From Sphingomonas sp. BK345 (GTDB lineage Bacteria; Pseudomonadota; Alphaproteobacteria; Sphingomonadales; Sphingomonadaceae), in assembly GCF_014193845.1 (NCBI RefSeq), contig NZ_JACHZX010000006.1:1-64000 (forward strand): a stretch of 64,000 nt of DNA. Reading direction: 5' to 3'. Of the stretch, positions 1 through 9,848 are shown piece by piece. The translations under genes were made by a program, and so were the position numbers. The notes beneath the pieces are model-generated. The model made no database searches and was not told the origin of the DNA. It saw nothing but the letters and a program-made list of their open reading frames with translations. The first letter of the stretch is position 1, and each line of letters opens with the position of its first letter.

Positions 1-455
1 TGCTCTTCCGAAAACTGCTTCCGCTTCATTCCGTCCGTCCCTTCGAGGGGCCGGTCTCTAGTTCCAGATGGATGAAGAAACGGGGGTCACGTCACATCCG
101 CTTAGGCTGGTTTGCTGGCGCACCGACGAGCCCTGCGCGCGAAGGCTGACGAATTCACCACCTCGCCACGATAGCCTTCCGCGGCCAGGCGGCGTAATGG
201 CTAATGCGATCGCGTGTCGCAGCCCGAGCGCAAGGCAGCATGGCACGGGAGCCAGCACCCAGCAGCACCTTGCCCTGGCTCAGCGCATCGAGAAGATCGT
301 CGCCAACTCCGCGTGACTGGGTGTAACCTGGCGCCGATGTCCGGGGATACGAAGCGGAGGATTACAGGGGCGTCGTCCCGGCCGGGTGGCCCGGCCCAGT
401 TACAGCGGCGAGATTACCCAAATGCACGGACTGTCAGCGGTTTAGGTTGAATTGC
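1..455. other. No supportable gene
   Basis: The open frames here are short, overlap on both strands and give arginine- and proline-rich translations without recognisable motifs. I see no RNA gene or clear promoter. Confidence 0.5.
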
Positions 456-713
456 TTACTTCAGCCCGCGGCTTGTACCGGTGGCCGGTGCCTCGAAGCC
501 GTTGATCATCAGAGTCGCCACGCTGAGGCCGCGTCCGTCCGTCACGTCAATCTGCAAGTGGCCGTCTGCCCAGAAGGAGCCATCGACGATCGCCAGTGCT
601 CGGCTCGCTTCCTCAACCGCCTGAGCCTTTGCGGCTGAAATATCCGGTAGGTCGACAACCTTGTTGCCGACCTCACCTTGGTCATCACGAATGGTGAAGC
701 GGAAGCGTGGCAT
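456..713 (-). CDS. DUF6894-like small protein
   Basis: An 85-residue protein that begins MPRFRFTIRDDQGE, followed by an acidic helix-like segment (residues about 22-40) and a strand-rich C-terminal half that includes GSFWADGHLQIDV. This matches the pattern of small DUF6894 proteins common in sphingomonads and rhizobia, which usually begin MPRYFFHxxDG and are 75-90 residues long. Their function is unknown to me. It stands alone, with no tightly linked gene on either side. The family assignment is from pattern memory; that it is a real gene is well supported by length and composition. Confidence 0.7.
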   Translation of the reverse strand: MPRFRFTIRDDQGEVGNKVVDLPDISAAKAQAVEEASRALAIVDGSFWADGHLQIDVTDGRGLSVATLMINGFEAPATGTSRGLK

Positions 714-984
714 CGTGCCTCAATGCAGCACAGCTTTGATCGGTACCGCGGCCAGCTTGTATTGTGACGAATGACGGGCACAACCGGTGTTCACTCGAGC
801 GCCAAGCGGCCGGCCACCCTCATCGCGTGCTTCTCGCCTCGCTGTGCCATGCGCTCCCAGCCTTCGGCCGAGTCGATATGGCGCTGACGAACGAAAGGCA
901 GTGTAGCTGTCGAAGCTGCTTGGCGCTCGACCACAGCACGCTCGCGGCAAAACTCAGACGATTCGAGCATCCAATCCCCTCTTC

Positions 985-1098
985 CTATCTGCCTTTACCA
1001 TGCCGACGCCGCGCGCTGGTACGCCTCGCAGCACTAGCGAGACCAACAACGAGCAAGACCGCGACCAAGGCGGCAATCATCCAGAACGATGTCAGCAC
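985..1098 (-). CDS. Possible 37-residue membrane peptide
   Basis: A short frame from a GTG codon encodes one hydrophobic segment (FWMIAALVAVLLVVGLA) followed by a strongly basic tail (ARRTSARRRHGKGR), the usual layout of a single-pass membrane peptide with a cytoplasmic tail. The start has no good ribosome binding site and no ATG lies upstream in frame before a stop, so this could be a remnant of a longer gene. No function can be proposed. Confidence 0.25.
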   Translation of the reverse strand: MLTSFWMIAALVAVLLVVGLASAARRTSARRRHGKGR

Positions 1099-1274
1099 GA
1101 GAATGAAACGACGAGATGTGACGTATCGGTCCGGGTAATCGTGCTGACCTGCGTCAGGCGGTCAGCCCACGCTGCTTCGGACGCGTCGGCTGCCTTCAGG
1201 GGCCCTAATGCACGTTGGCGAGGAAGTCGCGAACATGTGCCAGTCAAAGGACAGGCGTTAACCGAGGTGCACAC

Positions 1275-1502
1275 GTGTTAGGCGGACCGGCAGACCGTCG
1301 CATAGAGATACTCGCCGAAGGCTTGCGGACGGCAGCGCGTCTCGCTCGCACGAAGGCGCTCCCTGACCTTGTGGCAGGTGAGCAGGCGGACCACGACCGA
1401 GCACTTATCGCCCTGACGCTCGGCACCTTCGCGGACGAGCTGGATGCGACGGCGTTTCGGTTCGAGGAGCTTGCGGACGGGACGTTGGCCGTAATCCGGT
1501 GA
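1275..1502 (+). CDS. Hypothetical small protein
   Basis: From a GTG codon this encodes about 75 residues with balanced composition: an arginine- and alanine-rich helix (RIEILAEGLRTAARLARTK) and a C-terminal part with TFADELDATAFRFEELADG. The start is uncertain because no clear ribosome binding site precedes it; the open frame extends upstream to 1215, but that part looks non-coding. I do not recognise the family. It stands alone, 99 bases from the convergent esterase gene. Confidence 0.4.
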   Translation: MLGGPADRRIEILAEGLRTAARLARTKALPDLVAGEQADHDRALIALTLGTFADELDATAFRFEELADGTLAVIR

Positions 1503-1600
1503 GCAGAACCCGCTGCGGTAACTAGAGGCGTTTCGGCGGGTGATTGCGGCGGAGGTCCACTCCGCGTCGGCGTCCTATTCGGGCACTCGCGGACGCGAAA

Positions 1601-3091
1601 TCACCGCCGCCCGATCTTTTGGTCAGCCCACCGCAGGAAGGTCTCCATGTTCGGCGCGTCCGTATGCCCGCCCTCGTGCTGACGCCAGGCGAGTTCGCCA
1701 TCAATCAGCGCGGTGGTCGGCGGCGGGATGACCGCCGCCCGAAAGTCGTTGCCGCGACCGAGATCCCGCTTGCCAAGCAAGGTCCAGGCACGCCCGGCAG
1801 CGATCGTCGCCATGTAGCTGCCTTGCTGGTCGAGCCACTCTGCGTCGCCTTGCGCTGGGATGCCGTAGCTTACGAATGCCAACCGCGGCGCGACGAGCGC
1901 CAGCAGTTCATGTGCTTCGACCGGTATGTCCGCCGCCGTCTTCCGGCCTAGCCGTCCTTTCTCCGCCCCGTACTTGAGGAAGTTGCCAGCCATCCAGTGA
2001 TAGCTGCCAGCACCGGTGAGATTCTCGACCTGTTCGCCGAAGGTTCGGCGATGTGGCTTCACCCCACCCTCGCCCGAGGAGCCGATCAGGACCGTCGCGA
2101 ACCGCTCATCGAATGCTGCGGCGACTAGTGCCGCTTTGCCCCAACGTGACACGCCCTCGACGCCGACGTGCGCCGCATCGACCTCCCGCCGTTTAGTTAG
2201 GTAATCCAGAAGTCGGCTGGCGCCCCAGCCCCAAGCCCGCAACGCGCCCCATTGCTCCGGCGTACGAGCGCGCCCCTGATTAGCGAGGCCGATGACGCCT
2301 TCGCGCAGGCCTGCGCCATCGTCAGCCTGGATACTAGCGGTATCGAGCAGCGCCACGCCCCAACCGTCGGCTATGAGCGTTGTCACCCGATCATCGCGGG
2401 GCGGAGTCGGAGGGAAACTGCCAGGCTCCACGAACGCCAGCCCAGGATGCTTGGCAAAGATCGCTGCGAGCGATGGATCTCGCTGAAGTAGCAGCGCCTT
2501 CATCGCTTCGTCCAGGCGAGCGGCGTCGCGCGCGTCGGGCTGCGAAGGCGCGGGGTAACGAGCCGGCGCGAACATGATGAGCAAGGGTACGGGTCCCTTT
2601 GCGTTGGCTGGCACGACGAGCGTGGCCCTGATATCGACCGCGATCTGCGGCGCTCCTCGATTGTCGAGATGCCCGATCAGCTGTTGCGCGAGTACTGGCC
2701 GGCCTCCGATGAACTCACGATCGGCGCTGTCGACGCGCCAGGTGACCGTTGGCGCAAGGGCGGGTATGCGACCGTAGATCTCACGCTCGAACAGTTCCAC
2801 CAACTCAGGCCGGCGCTCCCGCTTCCACATGGCCGCGCTGGTCACCGGACGCCCGTCCGCCATCGTCATGAGATCGGGCCAGACCGAATAAGGGTTCGCC
2901 TTTGCAGGATCGTAGTTGGCCGCGTTCGGCGCCTCCGGGTCGCCGCTGGGCCCTGGTCGCAATTCCACGATGCCCAATTGTCGCATCATGCCCCGATGGT
3001 CCTGTTCGGCGGCGGTGGGTGCGTCACCTGCCGCCGACAGAAACATAGCCGCAAGCAGCAGCCCGCTCGTGCGCCAACCACTTAGCCGCAT
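1601..3091 (-). CDS. CE15 glucuronoyl-esterase-like protein
   Basis: A 496-residue exported alpha/beta hydrolase that resembles family CE15 glucuronoyl methylesterases, which cut the ester between 4-O-methylglucuronate of xylan and lignin alcohols. An N-terminal hydrophobic signal (residues about 8-22) precedes the mature part. The nucleophile Ser is about residue 315 in GVSRWGK; the SSGEGG stretch near 338-343 and the following FGEQVENL and YHWMAGNF blocks match the CE15 pattern; the catalytic His is probably in GGHTD near 476. The gene is divergent from a GntR-type regulator, which probably controls it. Family is well supported; the exact substrate is inferred. Confidence 0.85.
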   Translation of the reverse strand: MRLSGWRTSGLLLAAMFLSAAGDAPTAAEQDHRGMMRQLGIVELRPGPSGDPEAPNAANYDPAKANPYSVWPDLMTMADGRPVTSAAMWKRERRPELVELFEREIYGRIPALAPTVTWRVDSADREFIGGRPVLAQQLIGHLDNRGAPQIAVDIRATLVVPANAKGPVPLLIMFAPARYPAPSQPDARDAARLDEAMKALLLQRDPSLAAIFAKHPGLAFVEPGSFPPTPPRDDRVTTLIADGWGVALLDTASIQADDGAGLREGVIGLANQGRARTPEQWGALRAWGWGASRLLDYLTKRREVDAAHVGVEGVSRWGKAALVAAAFDERFATVLIGSSGEGGVKPHRRTFGEQVENLTGAGSYHWMAGNFLKYGAEKGRLGRKTAADIPVEAHELLALVAPRLAFVSYGIPAQGDAEWLDQQGSYMATIAAGRAWTLLGKRDLGRGNDFRAAVIPPPTTALIDGELAWRQHEGGHTDAPNMETFLRWADQKIGRR

Positions 3092-3360
3092 CCGCTACTC
3101 TCCTCGGGTGCTCGTTCCAGCCCAGTGGCACGGTACCGCCCACTTGTGGCGCGGCAAGCCCGCTTGGCGCTCTACAATGCTTTGCCGTCCGACGCCTCGG
3201 CATCTGCTCCGCGAGGTTATGTATCCTAGCCGACGGAAGCATAGCTGCACACCCTCGCCGAAAGCAGGTTTCGAGATTGTCGGACGACGTGGTAAGGCAG
3301 GCGAACGGCCGAGAATAGCGCACGTGCAGCTGACTTTCGGAGCAGGCCGCGTCGTACTGG

Positions 3361-4161
3361 ATGGGCGAAGGGACGTTGGTGACGGATCGGTCGAAGGTTG
3401 TTCCTGAGCGACTTTACATGCAAGTCGCACGCCGTCTGCAACAGTCGATCCGGTTGGGTCACTATCAGGTGAACAGCCGGCTGCCGTCCGAGCGCGAGCT
3501 CGCGGATCTCCTCGGCGTAAGCCGACCGACGGTCCGTGAAGCAATCATCGTTCTCGAGCTGCGCGGCGTGGTGGAGATGCGTCACAGCACCGGCGTCTAC
3601 GTCATCGCAACGGGGCCCGAGGCGACGACACCCGACCTGACGGACAATGTTGGGCCCTTCGAGGTGACGGAGGCACGACGCCTATTCGAAGGTGAGACTG
3701 CGGCCTTGGCCGCCGGCACGATCAACGAGGCCGAGCTGATCGAACTGGAAGGCTTGTTGTCGCAGATGGCAGACAACGGATTAGATCCGACGATCCGCGA
3801 ACGAGCAGATCGCGATTTCCATCTGACCTTAGCTCGATCGACCCACAACGAGGCCATCGTCAGTGTCGTACAATCGCTCTGGGACAAAAGGTACAGCTCG
3901 CCGTTGTGCGTCTATCTTTTCTCGCTCGCGAGGCAGATCGGAATCCAGCCGCCGGTGGAAGACCATCGGCGCATACTCGCCGCGCTACGGGCACACGATC
4001 CGGATGGGGCTCGTGAGGCGATGCAGGTCCACCTGACACGCGTCACGGAAAGTCTCTACCGCGCGACGGAGCACGATGCCCGGGAGCGTGCGAGACTGAA
4101 GATGGATGAACGTCGGCACCTTTTCGCGCGTCGCGCGGGAGTGGCTGAGCCGGCAGAATGA
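3361..4161 (+). CDS. FadR-subfamily GntR transcriptional regulator
   Basis: About 266 residues. The N-terminal winged helix-turn-helix (residues about 15-80) contains SRLPSERELADLLGVSR and PTVREAIIVLE, diagnostic of GntR proteins. The C-terminal all-helical FCD ligand-binding domain (about 95-235) contains the metal-site-type pattern RDFHLTLARSTHN and a late His in EDHRRI. Members of the UxuR/ExuR branch sense hexuronates or related acids; a glucuronate-linked role here is inferred from the CE15 neighbour. A GTG at 3379, preceded by AAGGGA, has a better ribosome binding site than the ATG at 3361 and may be the true start. The gene lies between divergent CE15 and convergent GH35 genes. Confidence 0.9.
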   Translation: MGEGTLVTDRSKVVPERLYMQVARRLQQSIRLGHYQVNSRLPSERELADLLGVSRPTVREAIIVLELRGVVEMRHSTGVYVIATGPEATTPDLTDNVGPFEVTEARRLFEGETAALAAGTINEAELIELEGLLSQMADNGLDPTIRERADRDFHLTLARSTHNEAIVSVVQSLWDKRYSSPLCVYLFSLARQIGIQPPVEDHRRILAALRAHDPDGAREAMQVHLTRVTESLYRATEHDARERARLKMDERRHLFARRAGVAEPAE

Positions 4162-4405
4162 TCATGCCAGCATCAACGGGTCCGGTCGCGGAGCGCGCGC
4201 GCCTTGAACACTCGAGAGAGATGCCCGTGGCGAGCGGACCGGGGGAGCGCACACGCTTAGGTGCGGACGGTCATTGACGATCGATGCGGAAGGCTCTCGC
4301 GATCAAGCCCGTCCATCTAGGTACAACAAACGCTCGCGCGTCGACTTCAAGACCTCGCCGCACATACGCCGGCCTCTCGCCGTCGACGCCGACGTGGTAG
4401 CCGCC

Positions 4406-6091
4406 TCAGCGGTAGCGGTAGAGCCGAAGACGATAAACCTTCCCGTCGCCAGAATCCTTTGAAAATAATCGCAGAGATTGGCCTTGACCCGTCTCGTCGC
4501 CGTTCAGCCGACGACCGGTGACGGACTGGCCGTCCCGGAAGATCTGCTCGTCGATGCTTTCGATGCCGACGATTGGTAGGCCAGGGCGATCCGTGGTGAA
4601 ACTGAGCTGCGCGTCGCCGCTGCCCACGACCAGGAACTCGTCTGGGGCGGTCTGCAGGAACATCGCCGCGACGCGGCTGGTCTGATCGACGTCGCCCTTC
4701 GCCCCGCCGGCACGCGTCATGTTGACGACGTAGTCGCCGATGCGGCCGCGTCCGGCGCGCTGCGCTCCGCCCTCCATCAGCACGGTCGTGAGCCCACCTT
4801 CCACCTGTTTCTGCAGGATCATGGGCGCGAGAGGGGCAAGCTGGCCGTAGAGCGCCGTCATCGCGGGATCGCCCTCGCCCGCCGCACTGAGCCCGATACT
4901 CGCGTCTCCCTGCAACACGACGCCCTCGCCATCGATCCCGAAGGGCGAGAAGCCGACCGCGCCCAGCGTACCGAAGCTGTAGAGCGCGTTCGCCGCCCCG
5001 ACCGGGCCACCGCGGGCTTCCGGCACGAACAAGGGGTTATCGGGTCGCGTGTATTGCGACGCCCAGCTGGCGTAATCCTCGAAGTAGATGTCGGGCGCCA
5101 GAAAGTCGAGCGATGGCGCGCCCGCCTTATAGACATCGATGGCGAAGGGGAGTGGGCCGCCAGAATTGTACTGGCCCGGCTCGTAATTGGGCCGGATCAG
5201 CGCCGCGTTGGTGAACATCGGCAGCCGGTACTCCGCCTTCCCCGCCGCAGTGACCCCTTCGATGAAGGTCGCGTAAGCCCATGACATGAACAACGAGTCG
5301 GTCATCGACTGATCGCCGAAAACCTCGCGCCACGTTCCCGCAGTGCGGGCTCCAGCAGTCTCCCAGGCGGTCCGCAACGTCGGATGCAACGTGGACCGGT
5401 TCGCCGCAAGGTAGCGAAGGAGCGGCTCGGGCACGGCCGCGGCCAGCGCCGCACCGGCGGCCGCCGAATGGTCGCGCGACTCCGGAATGACGCCGACCTC
5501 ATTCTCGACCTGGACCATCAGGACGGTGTGCTGCGCCCCGTCAACGGCACGAAGGTGCCGCATCAGTTTCCCGAACGCGCGCGCATCCGCGTCCCTCGTG
5601 GTCCTCGAGAATGGCGAGAGCCTCTCGGTTCCACGTCCATCGCTGGTCTGCGCGCGCGCGAACCGTGTCTGATCGCGCTTCACCCATGCGGGCACATAGC
5701 TCGAGTATGTGTTCTTCCACGCACCAAACCAGAGGAGAACCAGCCGAAGGTTCTGCGCGCGCGCGCCCCTCAGCAAGCCATCGACATTGCTGAAGTCAAA
5801 GCGACCCTCCTGCGGCTCGATCGTCTCCCACGCGACGGGTGCGAGCACCGTATTGAGATTCATCGTCTTCAGCCTGGGCCAGATCGGCGCCATATACGCG
5901 AGGTCGCTACTGCTCGAATTGTGGAGCTCGCCACCCAGCACGAGGAACGGTTTGCCGTCGACGATCAGCTGCGTTGCCTTGCCGCGCCGCTCAAGGTGCG
6001 GTGCGTCCGTGGACTGCGCCTGTGCGACTGTGCCTACGAGCAAGGCGATGCCAGCCAGGATTATTCGGGTAACGGAGAACAGGCTGGACAT
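4406..6091 (-). CDS. GH35 beta-galactosidase-like enzyme (DUF5597 type)
   Basis: A 561-residue secreted glycoside hydrolase. A signal peptide ends about residue 25 (TVAQAQ). The catalytic barrel begins with LVLGGELHNSSSS and TVLAPVAWETIEP; the acid/base Glu is probably residue 198 in QVENEVG and the nucleophile Glu lies in NPLFVPEARGG. The C-terminal beta-rich part resembles the DUF5597 extension found on this GH35 branch in sphingomonads and Bacteroidetes. It would remove terminal galactose, or a related sugar, from plant oligosaccharides in the periplasm. It lies 110 bases downstream of a TonB receptor on the same strand, with a hairpin between them. Confidence 0.88.
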   Translation of the reverse strand: MSSLFSVTRIILAGIALLVGTVAQAQSTDAPHLERRGKATQLIVDGKPFLVLGGELHNSSSSDLAYMAPIWPRLKTMNLNTVLAPVAWETIEPQEGRFDFSNVDGLLRGARAQNLRLVLLWFGAWKNTYSSYVPAWVKRDQTRFARAQTSDGRGTERLSPFSRTTRDADARAFGKLMRHLRAVDGAQHTVLMVQVENEVGVIPESRDHSAAAGAALAAAVPEPLLRYLAANRSTLHPTLRTAWETAGARTAGTWREVFGDQSMTDSLFMSWAYATFIEGVTAAGKAEYRLPMFTNAALIRPNYEPGQYNSGGPLPFAIDVYKAGAPSLDFLAPDIYFEDYASWASQYTRPDNPLFVPEARGGPVGAANALYSFGTLGAVGFSPFGIDGEGVVLQGDASIGLSAAGEGDPAMTALYGQLAPLAPMILQKQVEGGLTTVLMEGGAQRAGRGRIGDYVVNMTRAGGAKGDVDQTSRVAAMFLQTAPDEFLVVGSGDAQLSFTTDRPGLPIVGIESIDEQIFRDGQSVTGRRLNGDETGQGQSLRLFSKDSGDGKVYRLRLYRYR

Positions 6092-6127
6092 CGCAGCTCC
6101 CTAGGTGGATCTCGCAAATCAACAAAG

Positions 6128-6154
6128 GGGCCGGCCCCCCGGGGGAGACCGGCC
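6128..6154 (-). terminator. GC-rich hairpin between receptor and GH35 genes
   Basis: Read on the minus strand, GCCGG and CCGGC arms enclose a CTCCCCCGGGGGG core, followed by CCCCTTTG. The stem is strong but the T-run is weak, so it may attenuate transcription from the receptor gene into the GH35 gene rather than stop it. Confidence 0.45.
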
Positions 6155-6201
6155 TAGCAACGGCAAATCTCGGAGAAGGGGTCGAGACGCGCCGGAACTG
6201 C

Positions 6202-9200
6202 TTAGAAACTAGCGCGCAGGCCGAAGAGGACCTGCCGCCCAGGATAGTAGACGTTGTACGCGGCATTGTCGTAGCCGAAGGTCGTGCGGATCGGGGCATT
6301 GGTGAGGTTGAGCATGTCGAGCGTGAGCCGCACCGCCTTGTTCATGAACGGCAGCTGATAGCCGGCCGACAGGTCGAGTTGGCCGCGCGCGTCCGCCAGC
6401 AGCCCGAGCGGGAGGTTGTTCTGCGGCGCGTTGGCCGCGATCACCCCGCCCTGCCAGACGTAATTGAGGCTCAGCGAGAGGCCATAGTTCTCGTAATAGC
6501 CCTGGAGATTGTACTGCCAGCGCGGGACGCCTGCGGCGACGAGCCCGCTATCGGACTTCTGCGTGATGTGCGTGCCGTTGGCCTGGAAGCCGAGCCCCTT
6601 GAAGACGAAGTCGAGCGGCTGGTTCCACGTGCCCTCGATTCCCTTGATCACGAGGTTGTTGAGGTTGACGGGCAGGTTGACTGTTATCGGCACTGCGGAC
6701 ACCGCCACGCCCGAGGCGGCCGCCCGGTCAAGCAGCGCCTGCCGCTGCGTGGCCTGAAGCGCGTCCACCGGGATGTTGAGCTCGGAGAAGGGCGTCGCCT
6801 GCTGGATGGTGGCGGTGAAGCCGTTGATGCTCTTTCGGAAGAGCGCCACGCCGATGTAGCCGGCGCCGCCGGTGTAGAACTCGCCACCGACGTCGATGTT
6901 GTCGGACGTGTAGGGCTGAAGCGCTGGATTGCCCGCGGTGGCGATCTGCGCACTAGGATCAGAGAAGGTGACGCCCGGCAGGATCGAGCCCGCGTCGGGC
7001 CGCGTCAGCGACTTGGACACGGCGAAGCGAAGCTTCAGATTGTCCAACACGTCGTAGCTGAGGTTCGCCGATGGCAGCACCTCCTCGTAGTTGGAGTCAG
7101 CGACGATATCGACGATGGCGGTGCCGATCTGACTGGGGCCGACGACGCGCTGCTTGGTGTAGGTGTAGCGGAAGCCCGCGTTGGCGCGCAGCTCGCGGCC
7201 GAATAGCTCGGACGTGCCGTTGATCTCGGCGTAGCCTCCGTAGACCTTCTCGTCGATGTCTCCCGTCGACCCGCCCGTCACGGCACCCCGCGTCTCCGGC
7301 GCGGTGTCGCGGAACTGCGCGTAGTTCGTCACCTCCTTCAGGCGATCGAGGTCTGGGACGATGAAGCTCGTCACGCCGAACGAGCCGCGCGACAGATGGC
7401 CGAAGTTGCTCGCGGCAGTGCGCATCAGATACTGCGGAATGGCGCTGGTGGGGACGCTGCCGGTGTTGCCGGTGCACGGACTGCCGCACACCGATAGCTG
7501 GAACGGGTTGGTGTTGTCATAGGCACGGACGCTGCGCTTGGCTTGGTCGTAGGCCGCGCCGAACTTCACGTTGAGCGTGTCGTCACCGACATAGACGTCG
7601 AGGTGTGCGCCGCGCGTTTCGGTCTCGCGACGCACATTCTGGACGTTGACGCGGTACCATTGCCAGCCGAGGTTCGGGTCACCCAGGTCGACGTTGGCAG
7701 CGATGATCGGCTGCGGGTTACCGTTGGTGTTGTCGTAGGTGACCTCGACGCCCGAGTTCGGCGCCGTCTGGAACGCGAAGGTCGGCTGCTCGCGAAAGAA
7801 GGTGCTCTTGCCGAAGTTGGCCGACAGGTCGACCCTGACCGTCTCGCTCGGCTTCCACGACGCGCTCGGCGTCACGTTCCAGAACTTGGTGTCCTGGTTG
7901 AAGATGCTGTTCTCGGAGAAGAAGGAGGAGTTGGCGAACACGCCCGAGGTGACGACGTTGTTCGGATCGACCTCGATGTCGAAGGGCACCATGCCGCCGG
8001 TCGACTGGGGTGACGTGCCCGGCCCCGAGTTGCGCACCTGCCAGTTCATATTCGAGCGCAGGTAATCACGCTTCGACCGTGCCCAGATCCCGTCGAGCGC
8101 GAAGTGCAGGGCGTCAGAGGGGCGCCACTCGACCGCGCCGACGACCGATATACGCTCGCGGGTGCCCTCGGTCAGCACCGGACGGCCGAGCCGCGGGATG
8201 ATCGCCTTGGAGAGCTGCGACAGCGACAGCCCCGAAGTCGCCGCGAGGTCCACCGGCGTGCCGGCGACCAGCCCATGGCCGACGTTGGCGGGCGTGATCG
8301 AAGCGAAGCTGAAGCCGTTGCTCTCCGGCGGCGAGACGTTACACCCGGCGCCGCAGGCGAGGTTGGCGTCGGTGAAGCCGACCGTGTCATAGCCGTCGAC
8401 GCGGGTCTTCTGGCGGACGCCGGCCACCCCGAGCAGGACGCCGAACGTGTCGCCGAAGGTGTGGCTGGCAACCAGCGCGCCGCGCGGCCCGACCTTGTCG
8501 TTGCTGTCGGTATAGGCACCCTGCGCGACCACGGTGATGTGCGTGCCCGGCTTGTCGAACGGCCGCGCGTTACGGAGGTTGACCGTGCCTGCGATGCCTC
8601 CCTCCAGCGTCGAGGCGGTCGGCGTCTTGGCGACGTCGAGCCGGGTGAACAGCTCGGACGGGAAGAAGTCGAGGTCTACCTCGCGGTTGCCGCCGCCCGA
8701 TCCGTTGGTCCCGCCGTCCGATGCCACCGCGAACTGCGTGCCGTTGAGCAACACCTTGGAGAAGCTGGGGCCAAGGCCGCGGATCGAGACCTGCGTGCCC
8801 TCACCGCTGATATCGCGGTTGAGGCGAACGCCCGGGATCCGATTGAGTGTCTCGGCGAGGTTGGTGGCTGGCAGCTTGCCGATGTCCTCGGCGAAGATCG
8901 AGTCACCGAACGCGACCGAGTTACGTTTGGCGTTGGTTGCACTCTGAAGCGAGGCGCGGATGCCGGTGACGACGATGTCCGCGCCGGGCTGCCCGGTCTC
9001 AGTGACCTGCTCGACGCTCTGCACAGCGGCTGGTGACACCTGCGCGTCCGGGTTGGCGGCGGTATCGACCTGCGTGGCTGGGGAAGGCTGTTGACCACCC
9101 GGCCCCGGAGGAACGGCGCTCTGCGCCTGCGCTTCCGCGGCGATTAGAGCCATTCCGGCGGCGGCTGCGAGCAGCGATAGGCGGTTGTTGTGACGACGAC

Positions 9201-9210
9201 GTACGAACAC
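6202..9210 (-). CDS. TonB-dependent receptor
   Basis: About 1002 residues from the GTG at 9210, chosen because GGAGGAGAGG lies just upstream and a good signal peptide follows (LSLLAAAAGMALIAAEAQAQ). The plug begins with DIVVTGIRASLQSA, AEDIGKLPATNLAETL and SIRGLGPSFSKVLLNG, the form typical of sphingomonad glycan receptors; the beta-barrel ends in an aromatic residue (LRASF). It should import a ligand across the outer membrane with TonB-ExbBD energy. The neighbouring GH35, CE15 and GntR genes suggest a plant oligosaccharide. The frame stays open upstream to 9354, but that part does not look like coding sequence. Confidence 0.92.
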   Translation of the reverse strand: MFVRRRHNNRLSLLAAAAGMALIAAEAQAQSAVPPGPGGQQPSPATQVDTAANPDAQVSPAAVQSVEQVTETGQPGADIVVTGIRASLQSATNAKRNSVAFGDSIFAEDIGKLPATNLAETLNRIPGVRLNRDISGEGTQVSIRGLGPSFSKVLLNGTQFAVASDGGTNGSGGGNREVDLDFFPSELFTRLDVAKTPTASTLEGGIAGTVNLRNARPFDKPGTHITVVAQGAYTDSNDKVGPRGALVASHTFGDTFGVLLGVAGVRQKTRVDGYDTVGFTDANLACGAGCNVSPPESNGFSFASITPANVGHGLVAGTPVDLAATSGLSLSQLSKAIIPRLGRPVLTEGTRERISVVGAVEWRPSDALHFALDGIWARSKRDYLRSNMNWQVRNSGPGTSPQSTGGMVPFDIEVDPNNVVTSGVFANSSFFSENSIFNQDTKFWNVTPSASWKPSETVRVDLSANFGKSTFFREQPTFAFQTAPNSGVEVTYDNTNGNPQPIIAANVDLGDPNLGWQWYRVNVQNVRRETETRGAHLDVYVGDDTLNVKFGAAYDQAKRSVRAYDNTNPFQLSVCGSPCTGNTGSVPTSAIPQYLMRTAASNFGHLSRGSFGVTSFIVPDLDRLKEVTNYAQFRDTAPETRGAVTGGSTGDIDEKVYGGYAEINGTSELFGRELRANAGFRYTYTKQRVVGPSQIGTAIVDIVADSNYEEVLPSANLSYDVLDNLKLRFAVSKSLTRPDAGSILPGVTFSDPSAQIATAGNPALQPYTSDNIDVGGEFYTGGAGYIGVALFRKSINGFTATIQQATPFSELNIPVDALQATQRQALLDRAAASGVAVSAVPITVNLPVNLNNLVIKGIEGTWNQPLDFVFKGLGFQANGTHITQKSDSGLVAAGVPRWQYNLQGYYENYGLSLSLNYVWQGGVIAANAPQNNLPLGLLADARGQLDLSAGYQLPFMNKAVRLTLDMLNLTNAPIRTTFGYDNAAYNVYYPGRQVLFGLRASF

Positions 9211-9362
9211 GAAGCCTCTCCTCCAGATTTGATCACGCCTGCTTCGTGCCGGCAGGCTGCGTCGCGCCGTTAGCGCTATCATCCTGTTGGTATGTCGAGT
9301 GCGTGCGATCGTCAAGCCGGTAAGATGGTTTTGGCCTGACAATCCCCTTTGCACCTTTTATC

Positions 9363-9382
9363 CCACGTCGTTCGAAACGTGG
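9363..9382. promoter_or_regulatory. Inverted repeat upstream of receptor gene
   Basis: CCACGT and ACGTGG arms of 6 bases are separated by 8 bases, about 150 bases upstream of the receptor start. It could be an operator or the leftover end of the adjacent pseudogene transcript. No T-run follows on either strand. Confidence 0.3.
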
Positions 9383-9419
9383 ATCGCTACGTCTATTAAG
9401 TGATCGCTGGGAGTTGCTC

Positions 9420-9790
9420 GGATGGGTCAGCGAGGGATCCTCGATGCCGGTGATGCGCTGCAACGCCTCGGCGACGTTGCGGCCGGGCAGCTTGCCGATG
9501 TCCTCGGCGACGATATGGTCGGCGTTGCGCTTGATCCCTGCGCGCTGCTGAGGCTGGCGCGGACGCCGGTGACGACGAAGTCGCCGCCGCCAACAGCGCT
9601 GTTGCCACTGCCGGGATCGGCGGTGCCCTGGTCGTCGCTCGGCACGGTGACGCCGCTGGCGGTGCCTTGTTGCTGAGCCGTAGGCGTCGCGCCCTCCTGC
9701 GTCTGCGCAAGGGCGGGGGGCGCTCGCCAGCAACAGCGCCGCTGCCGAGACCGTCAACGCCAGCCGCGCGCACGTGCCGCGCGGTCACAA
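9420..9790 (-). pseudogene. Frameshifted N-terminal fragment of a TonB-dependent receptor
   Basis: Joining three frames restores a receptor N-terminus: signal peptide (LALTVSAAALLLASA, then PPALAQ), a linker, the plug start FVVTGVRASLSSA, and then IKRNADHIVAEDIGKLPG with NVAEALQRITGIED. The first frameshift lies in a C-run (gccccccgcc) in the signal-peptide region, the second at gcagcgcgcag just after the plug start. Everything beyond about 120 residues, including the whole barrel, is missing. The intact receptor lies immediately downstream on the same strand, so this looks like the remains of a tandem paralogue. Single-base sequencing errors could explain the shifts, but not the missing barrel. 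Confidence 0.75.
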
Positions 9791-9848
9791 CAAATCAAGC
9801 GTTAGGACAGGGCTGTTCTACTGTCCAAATGGGCCCCAGATCGGCCAA

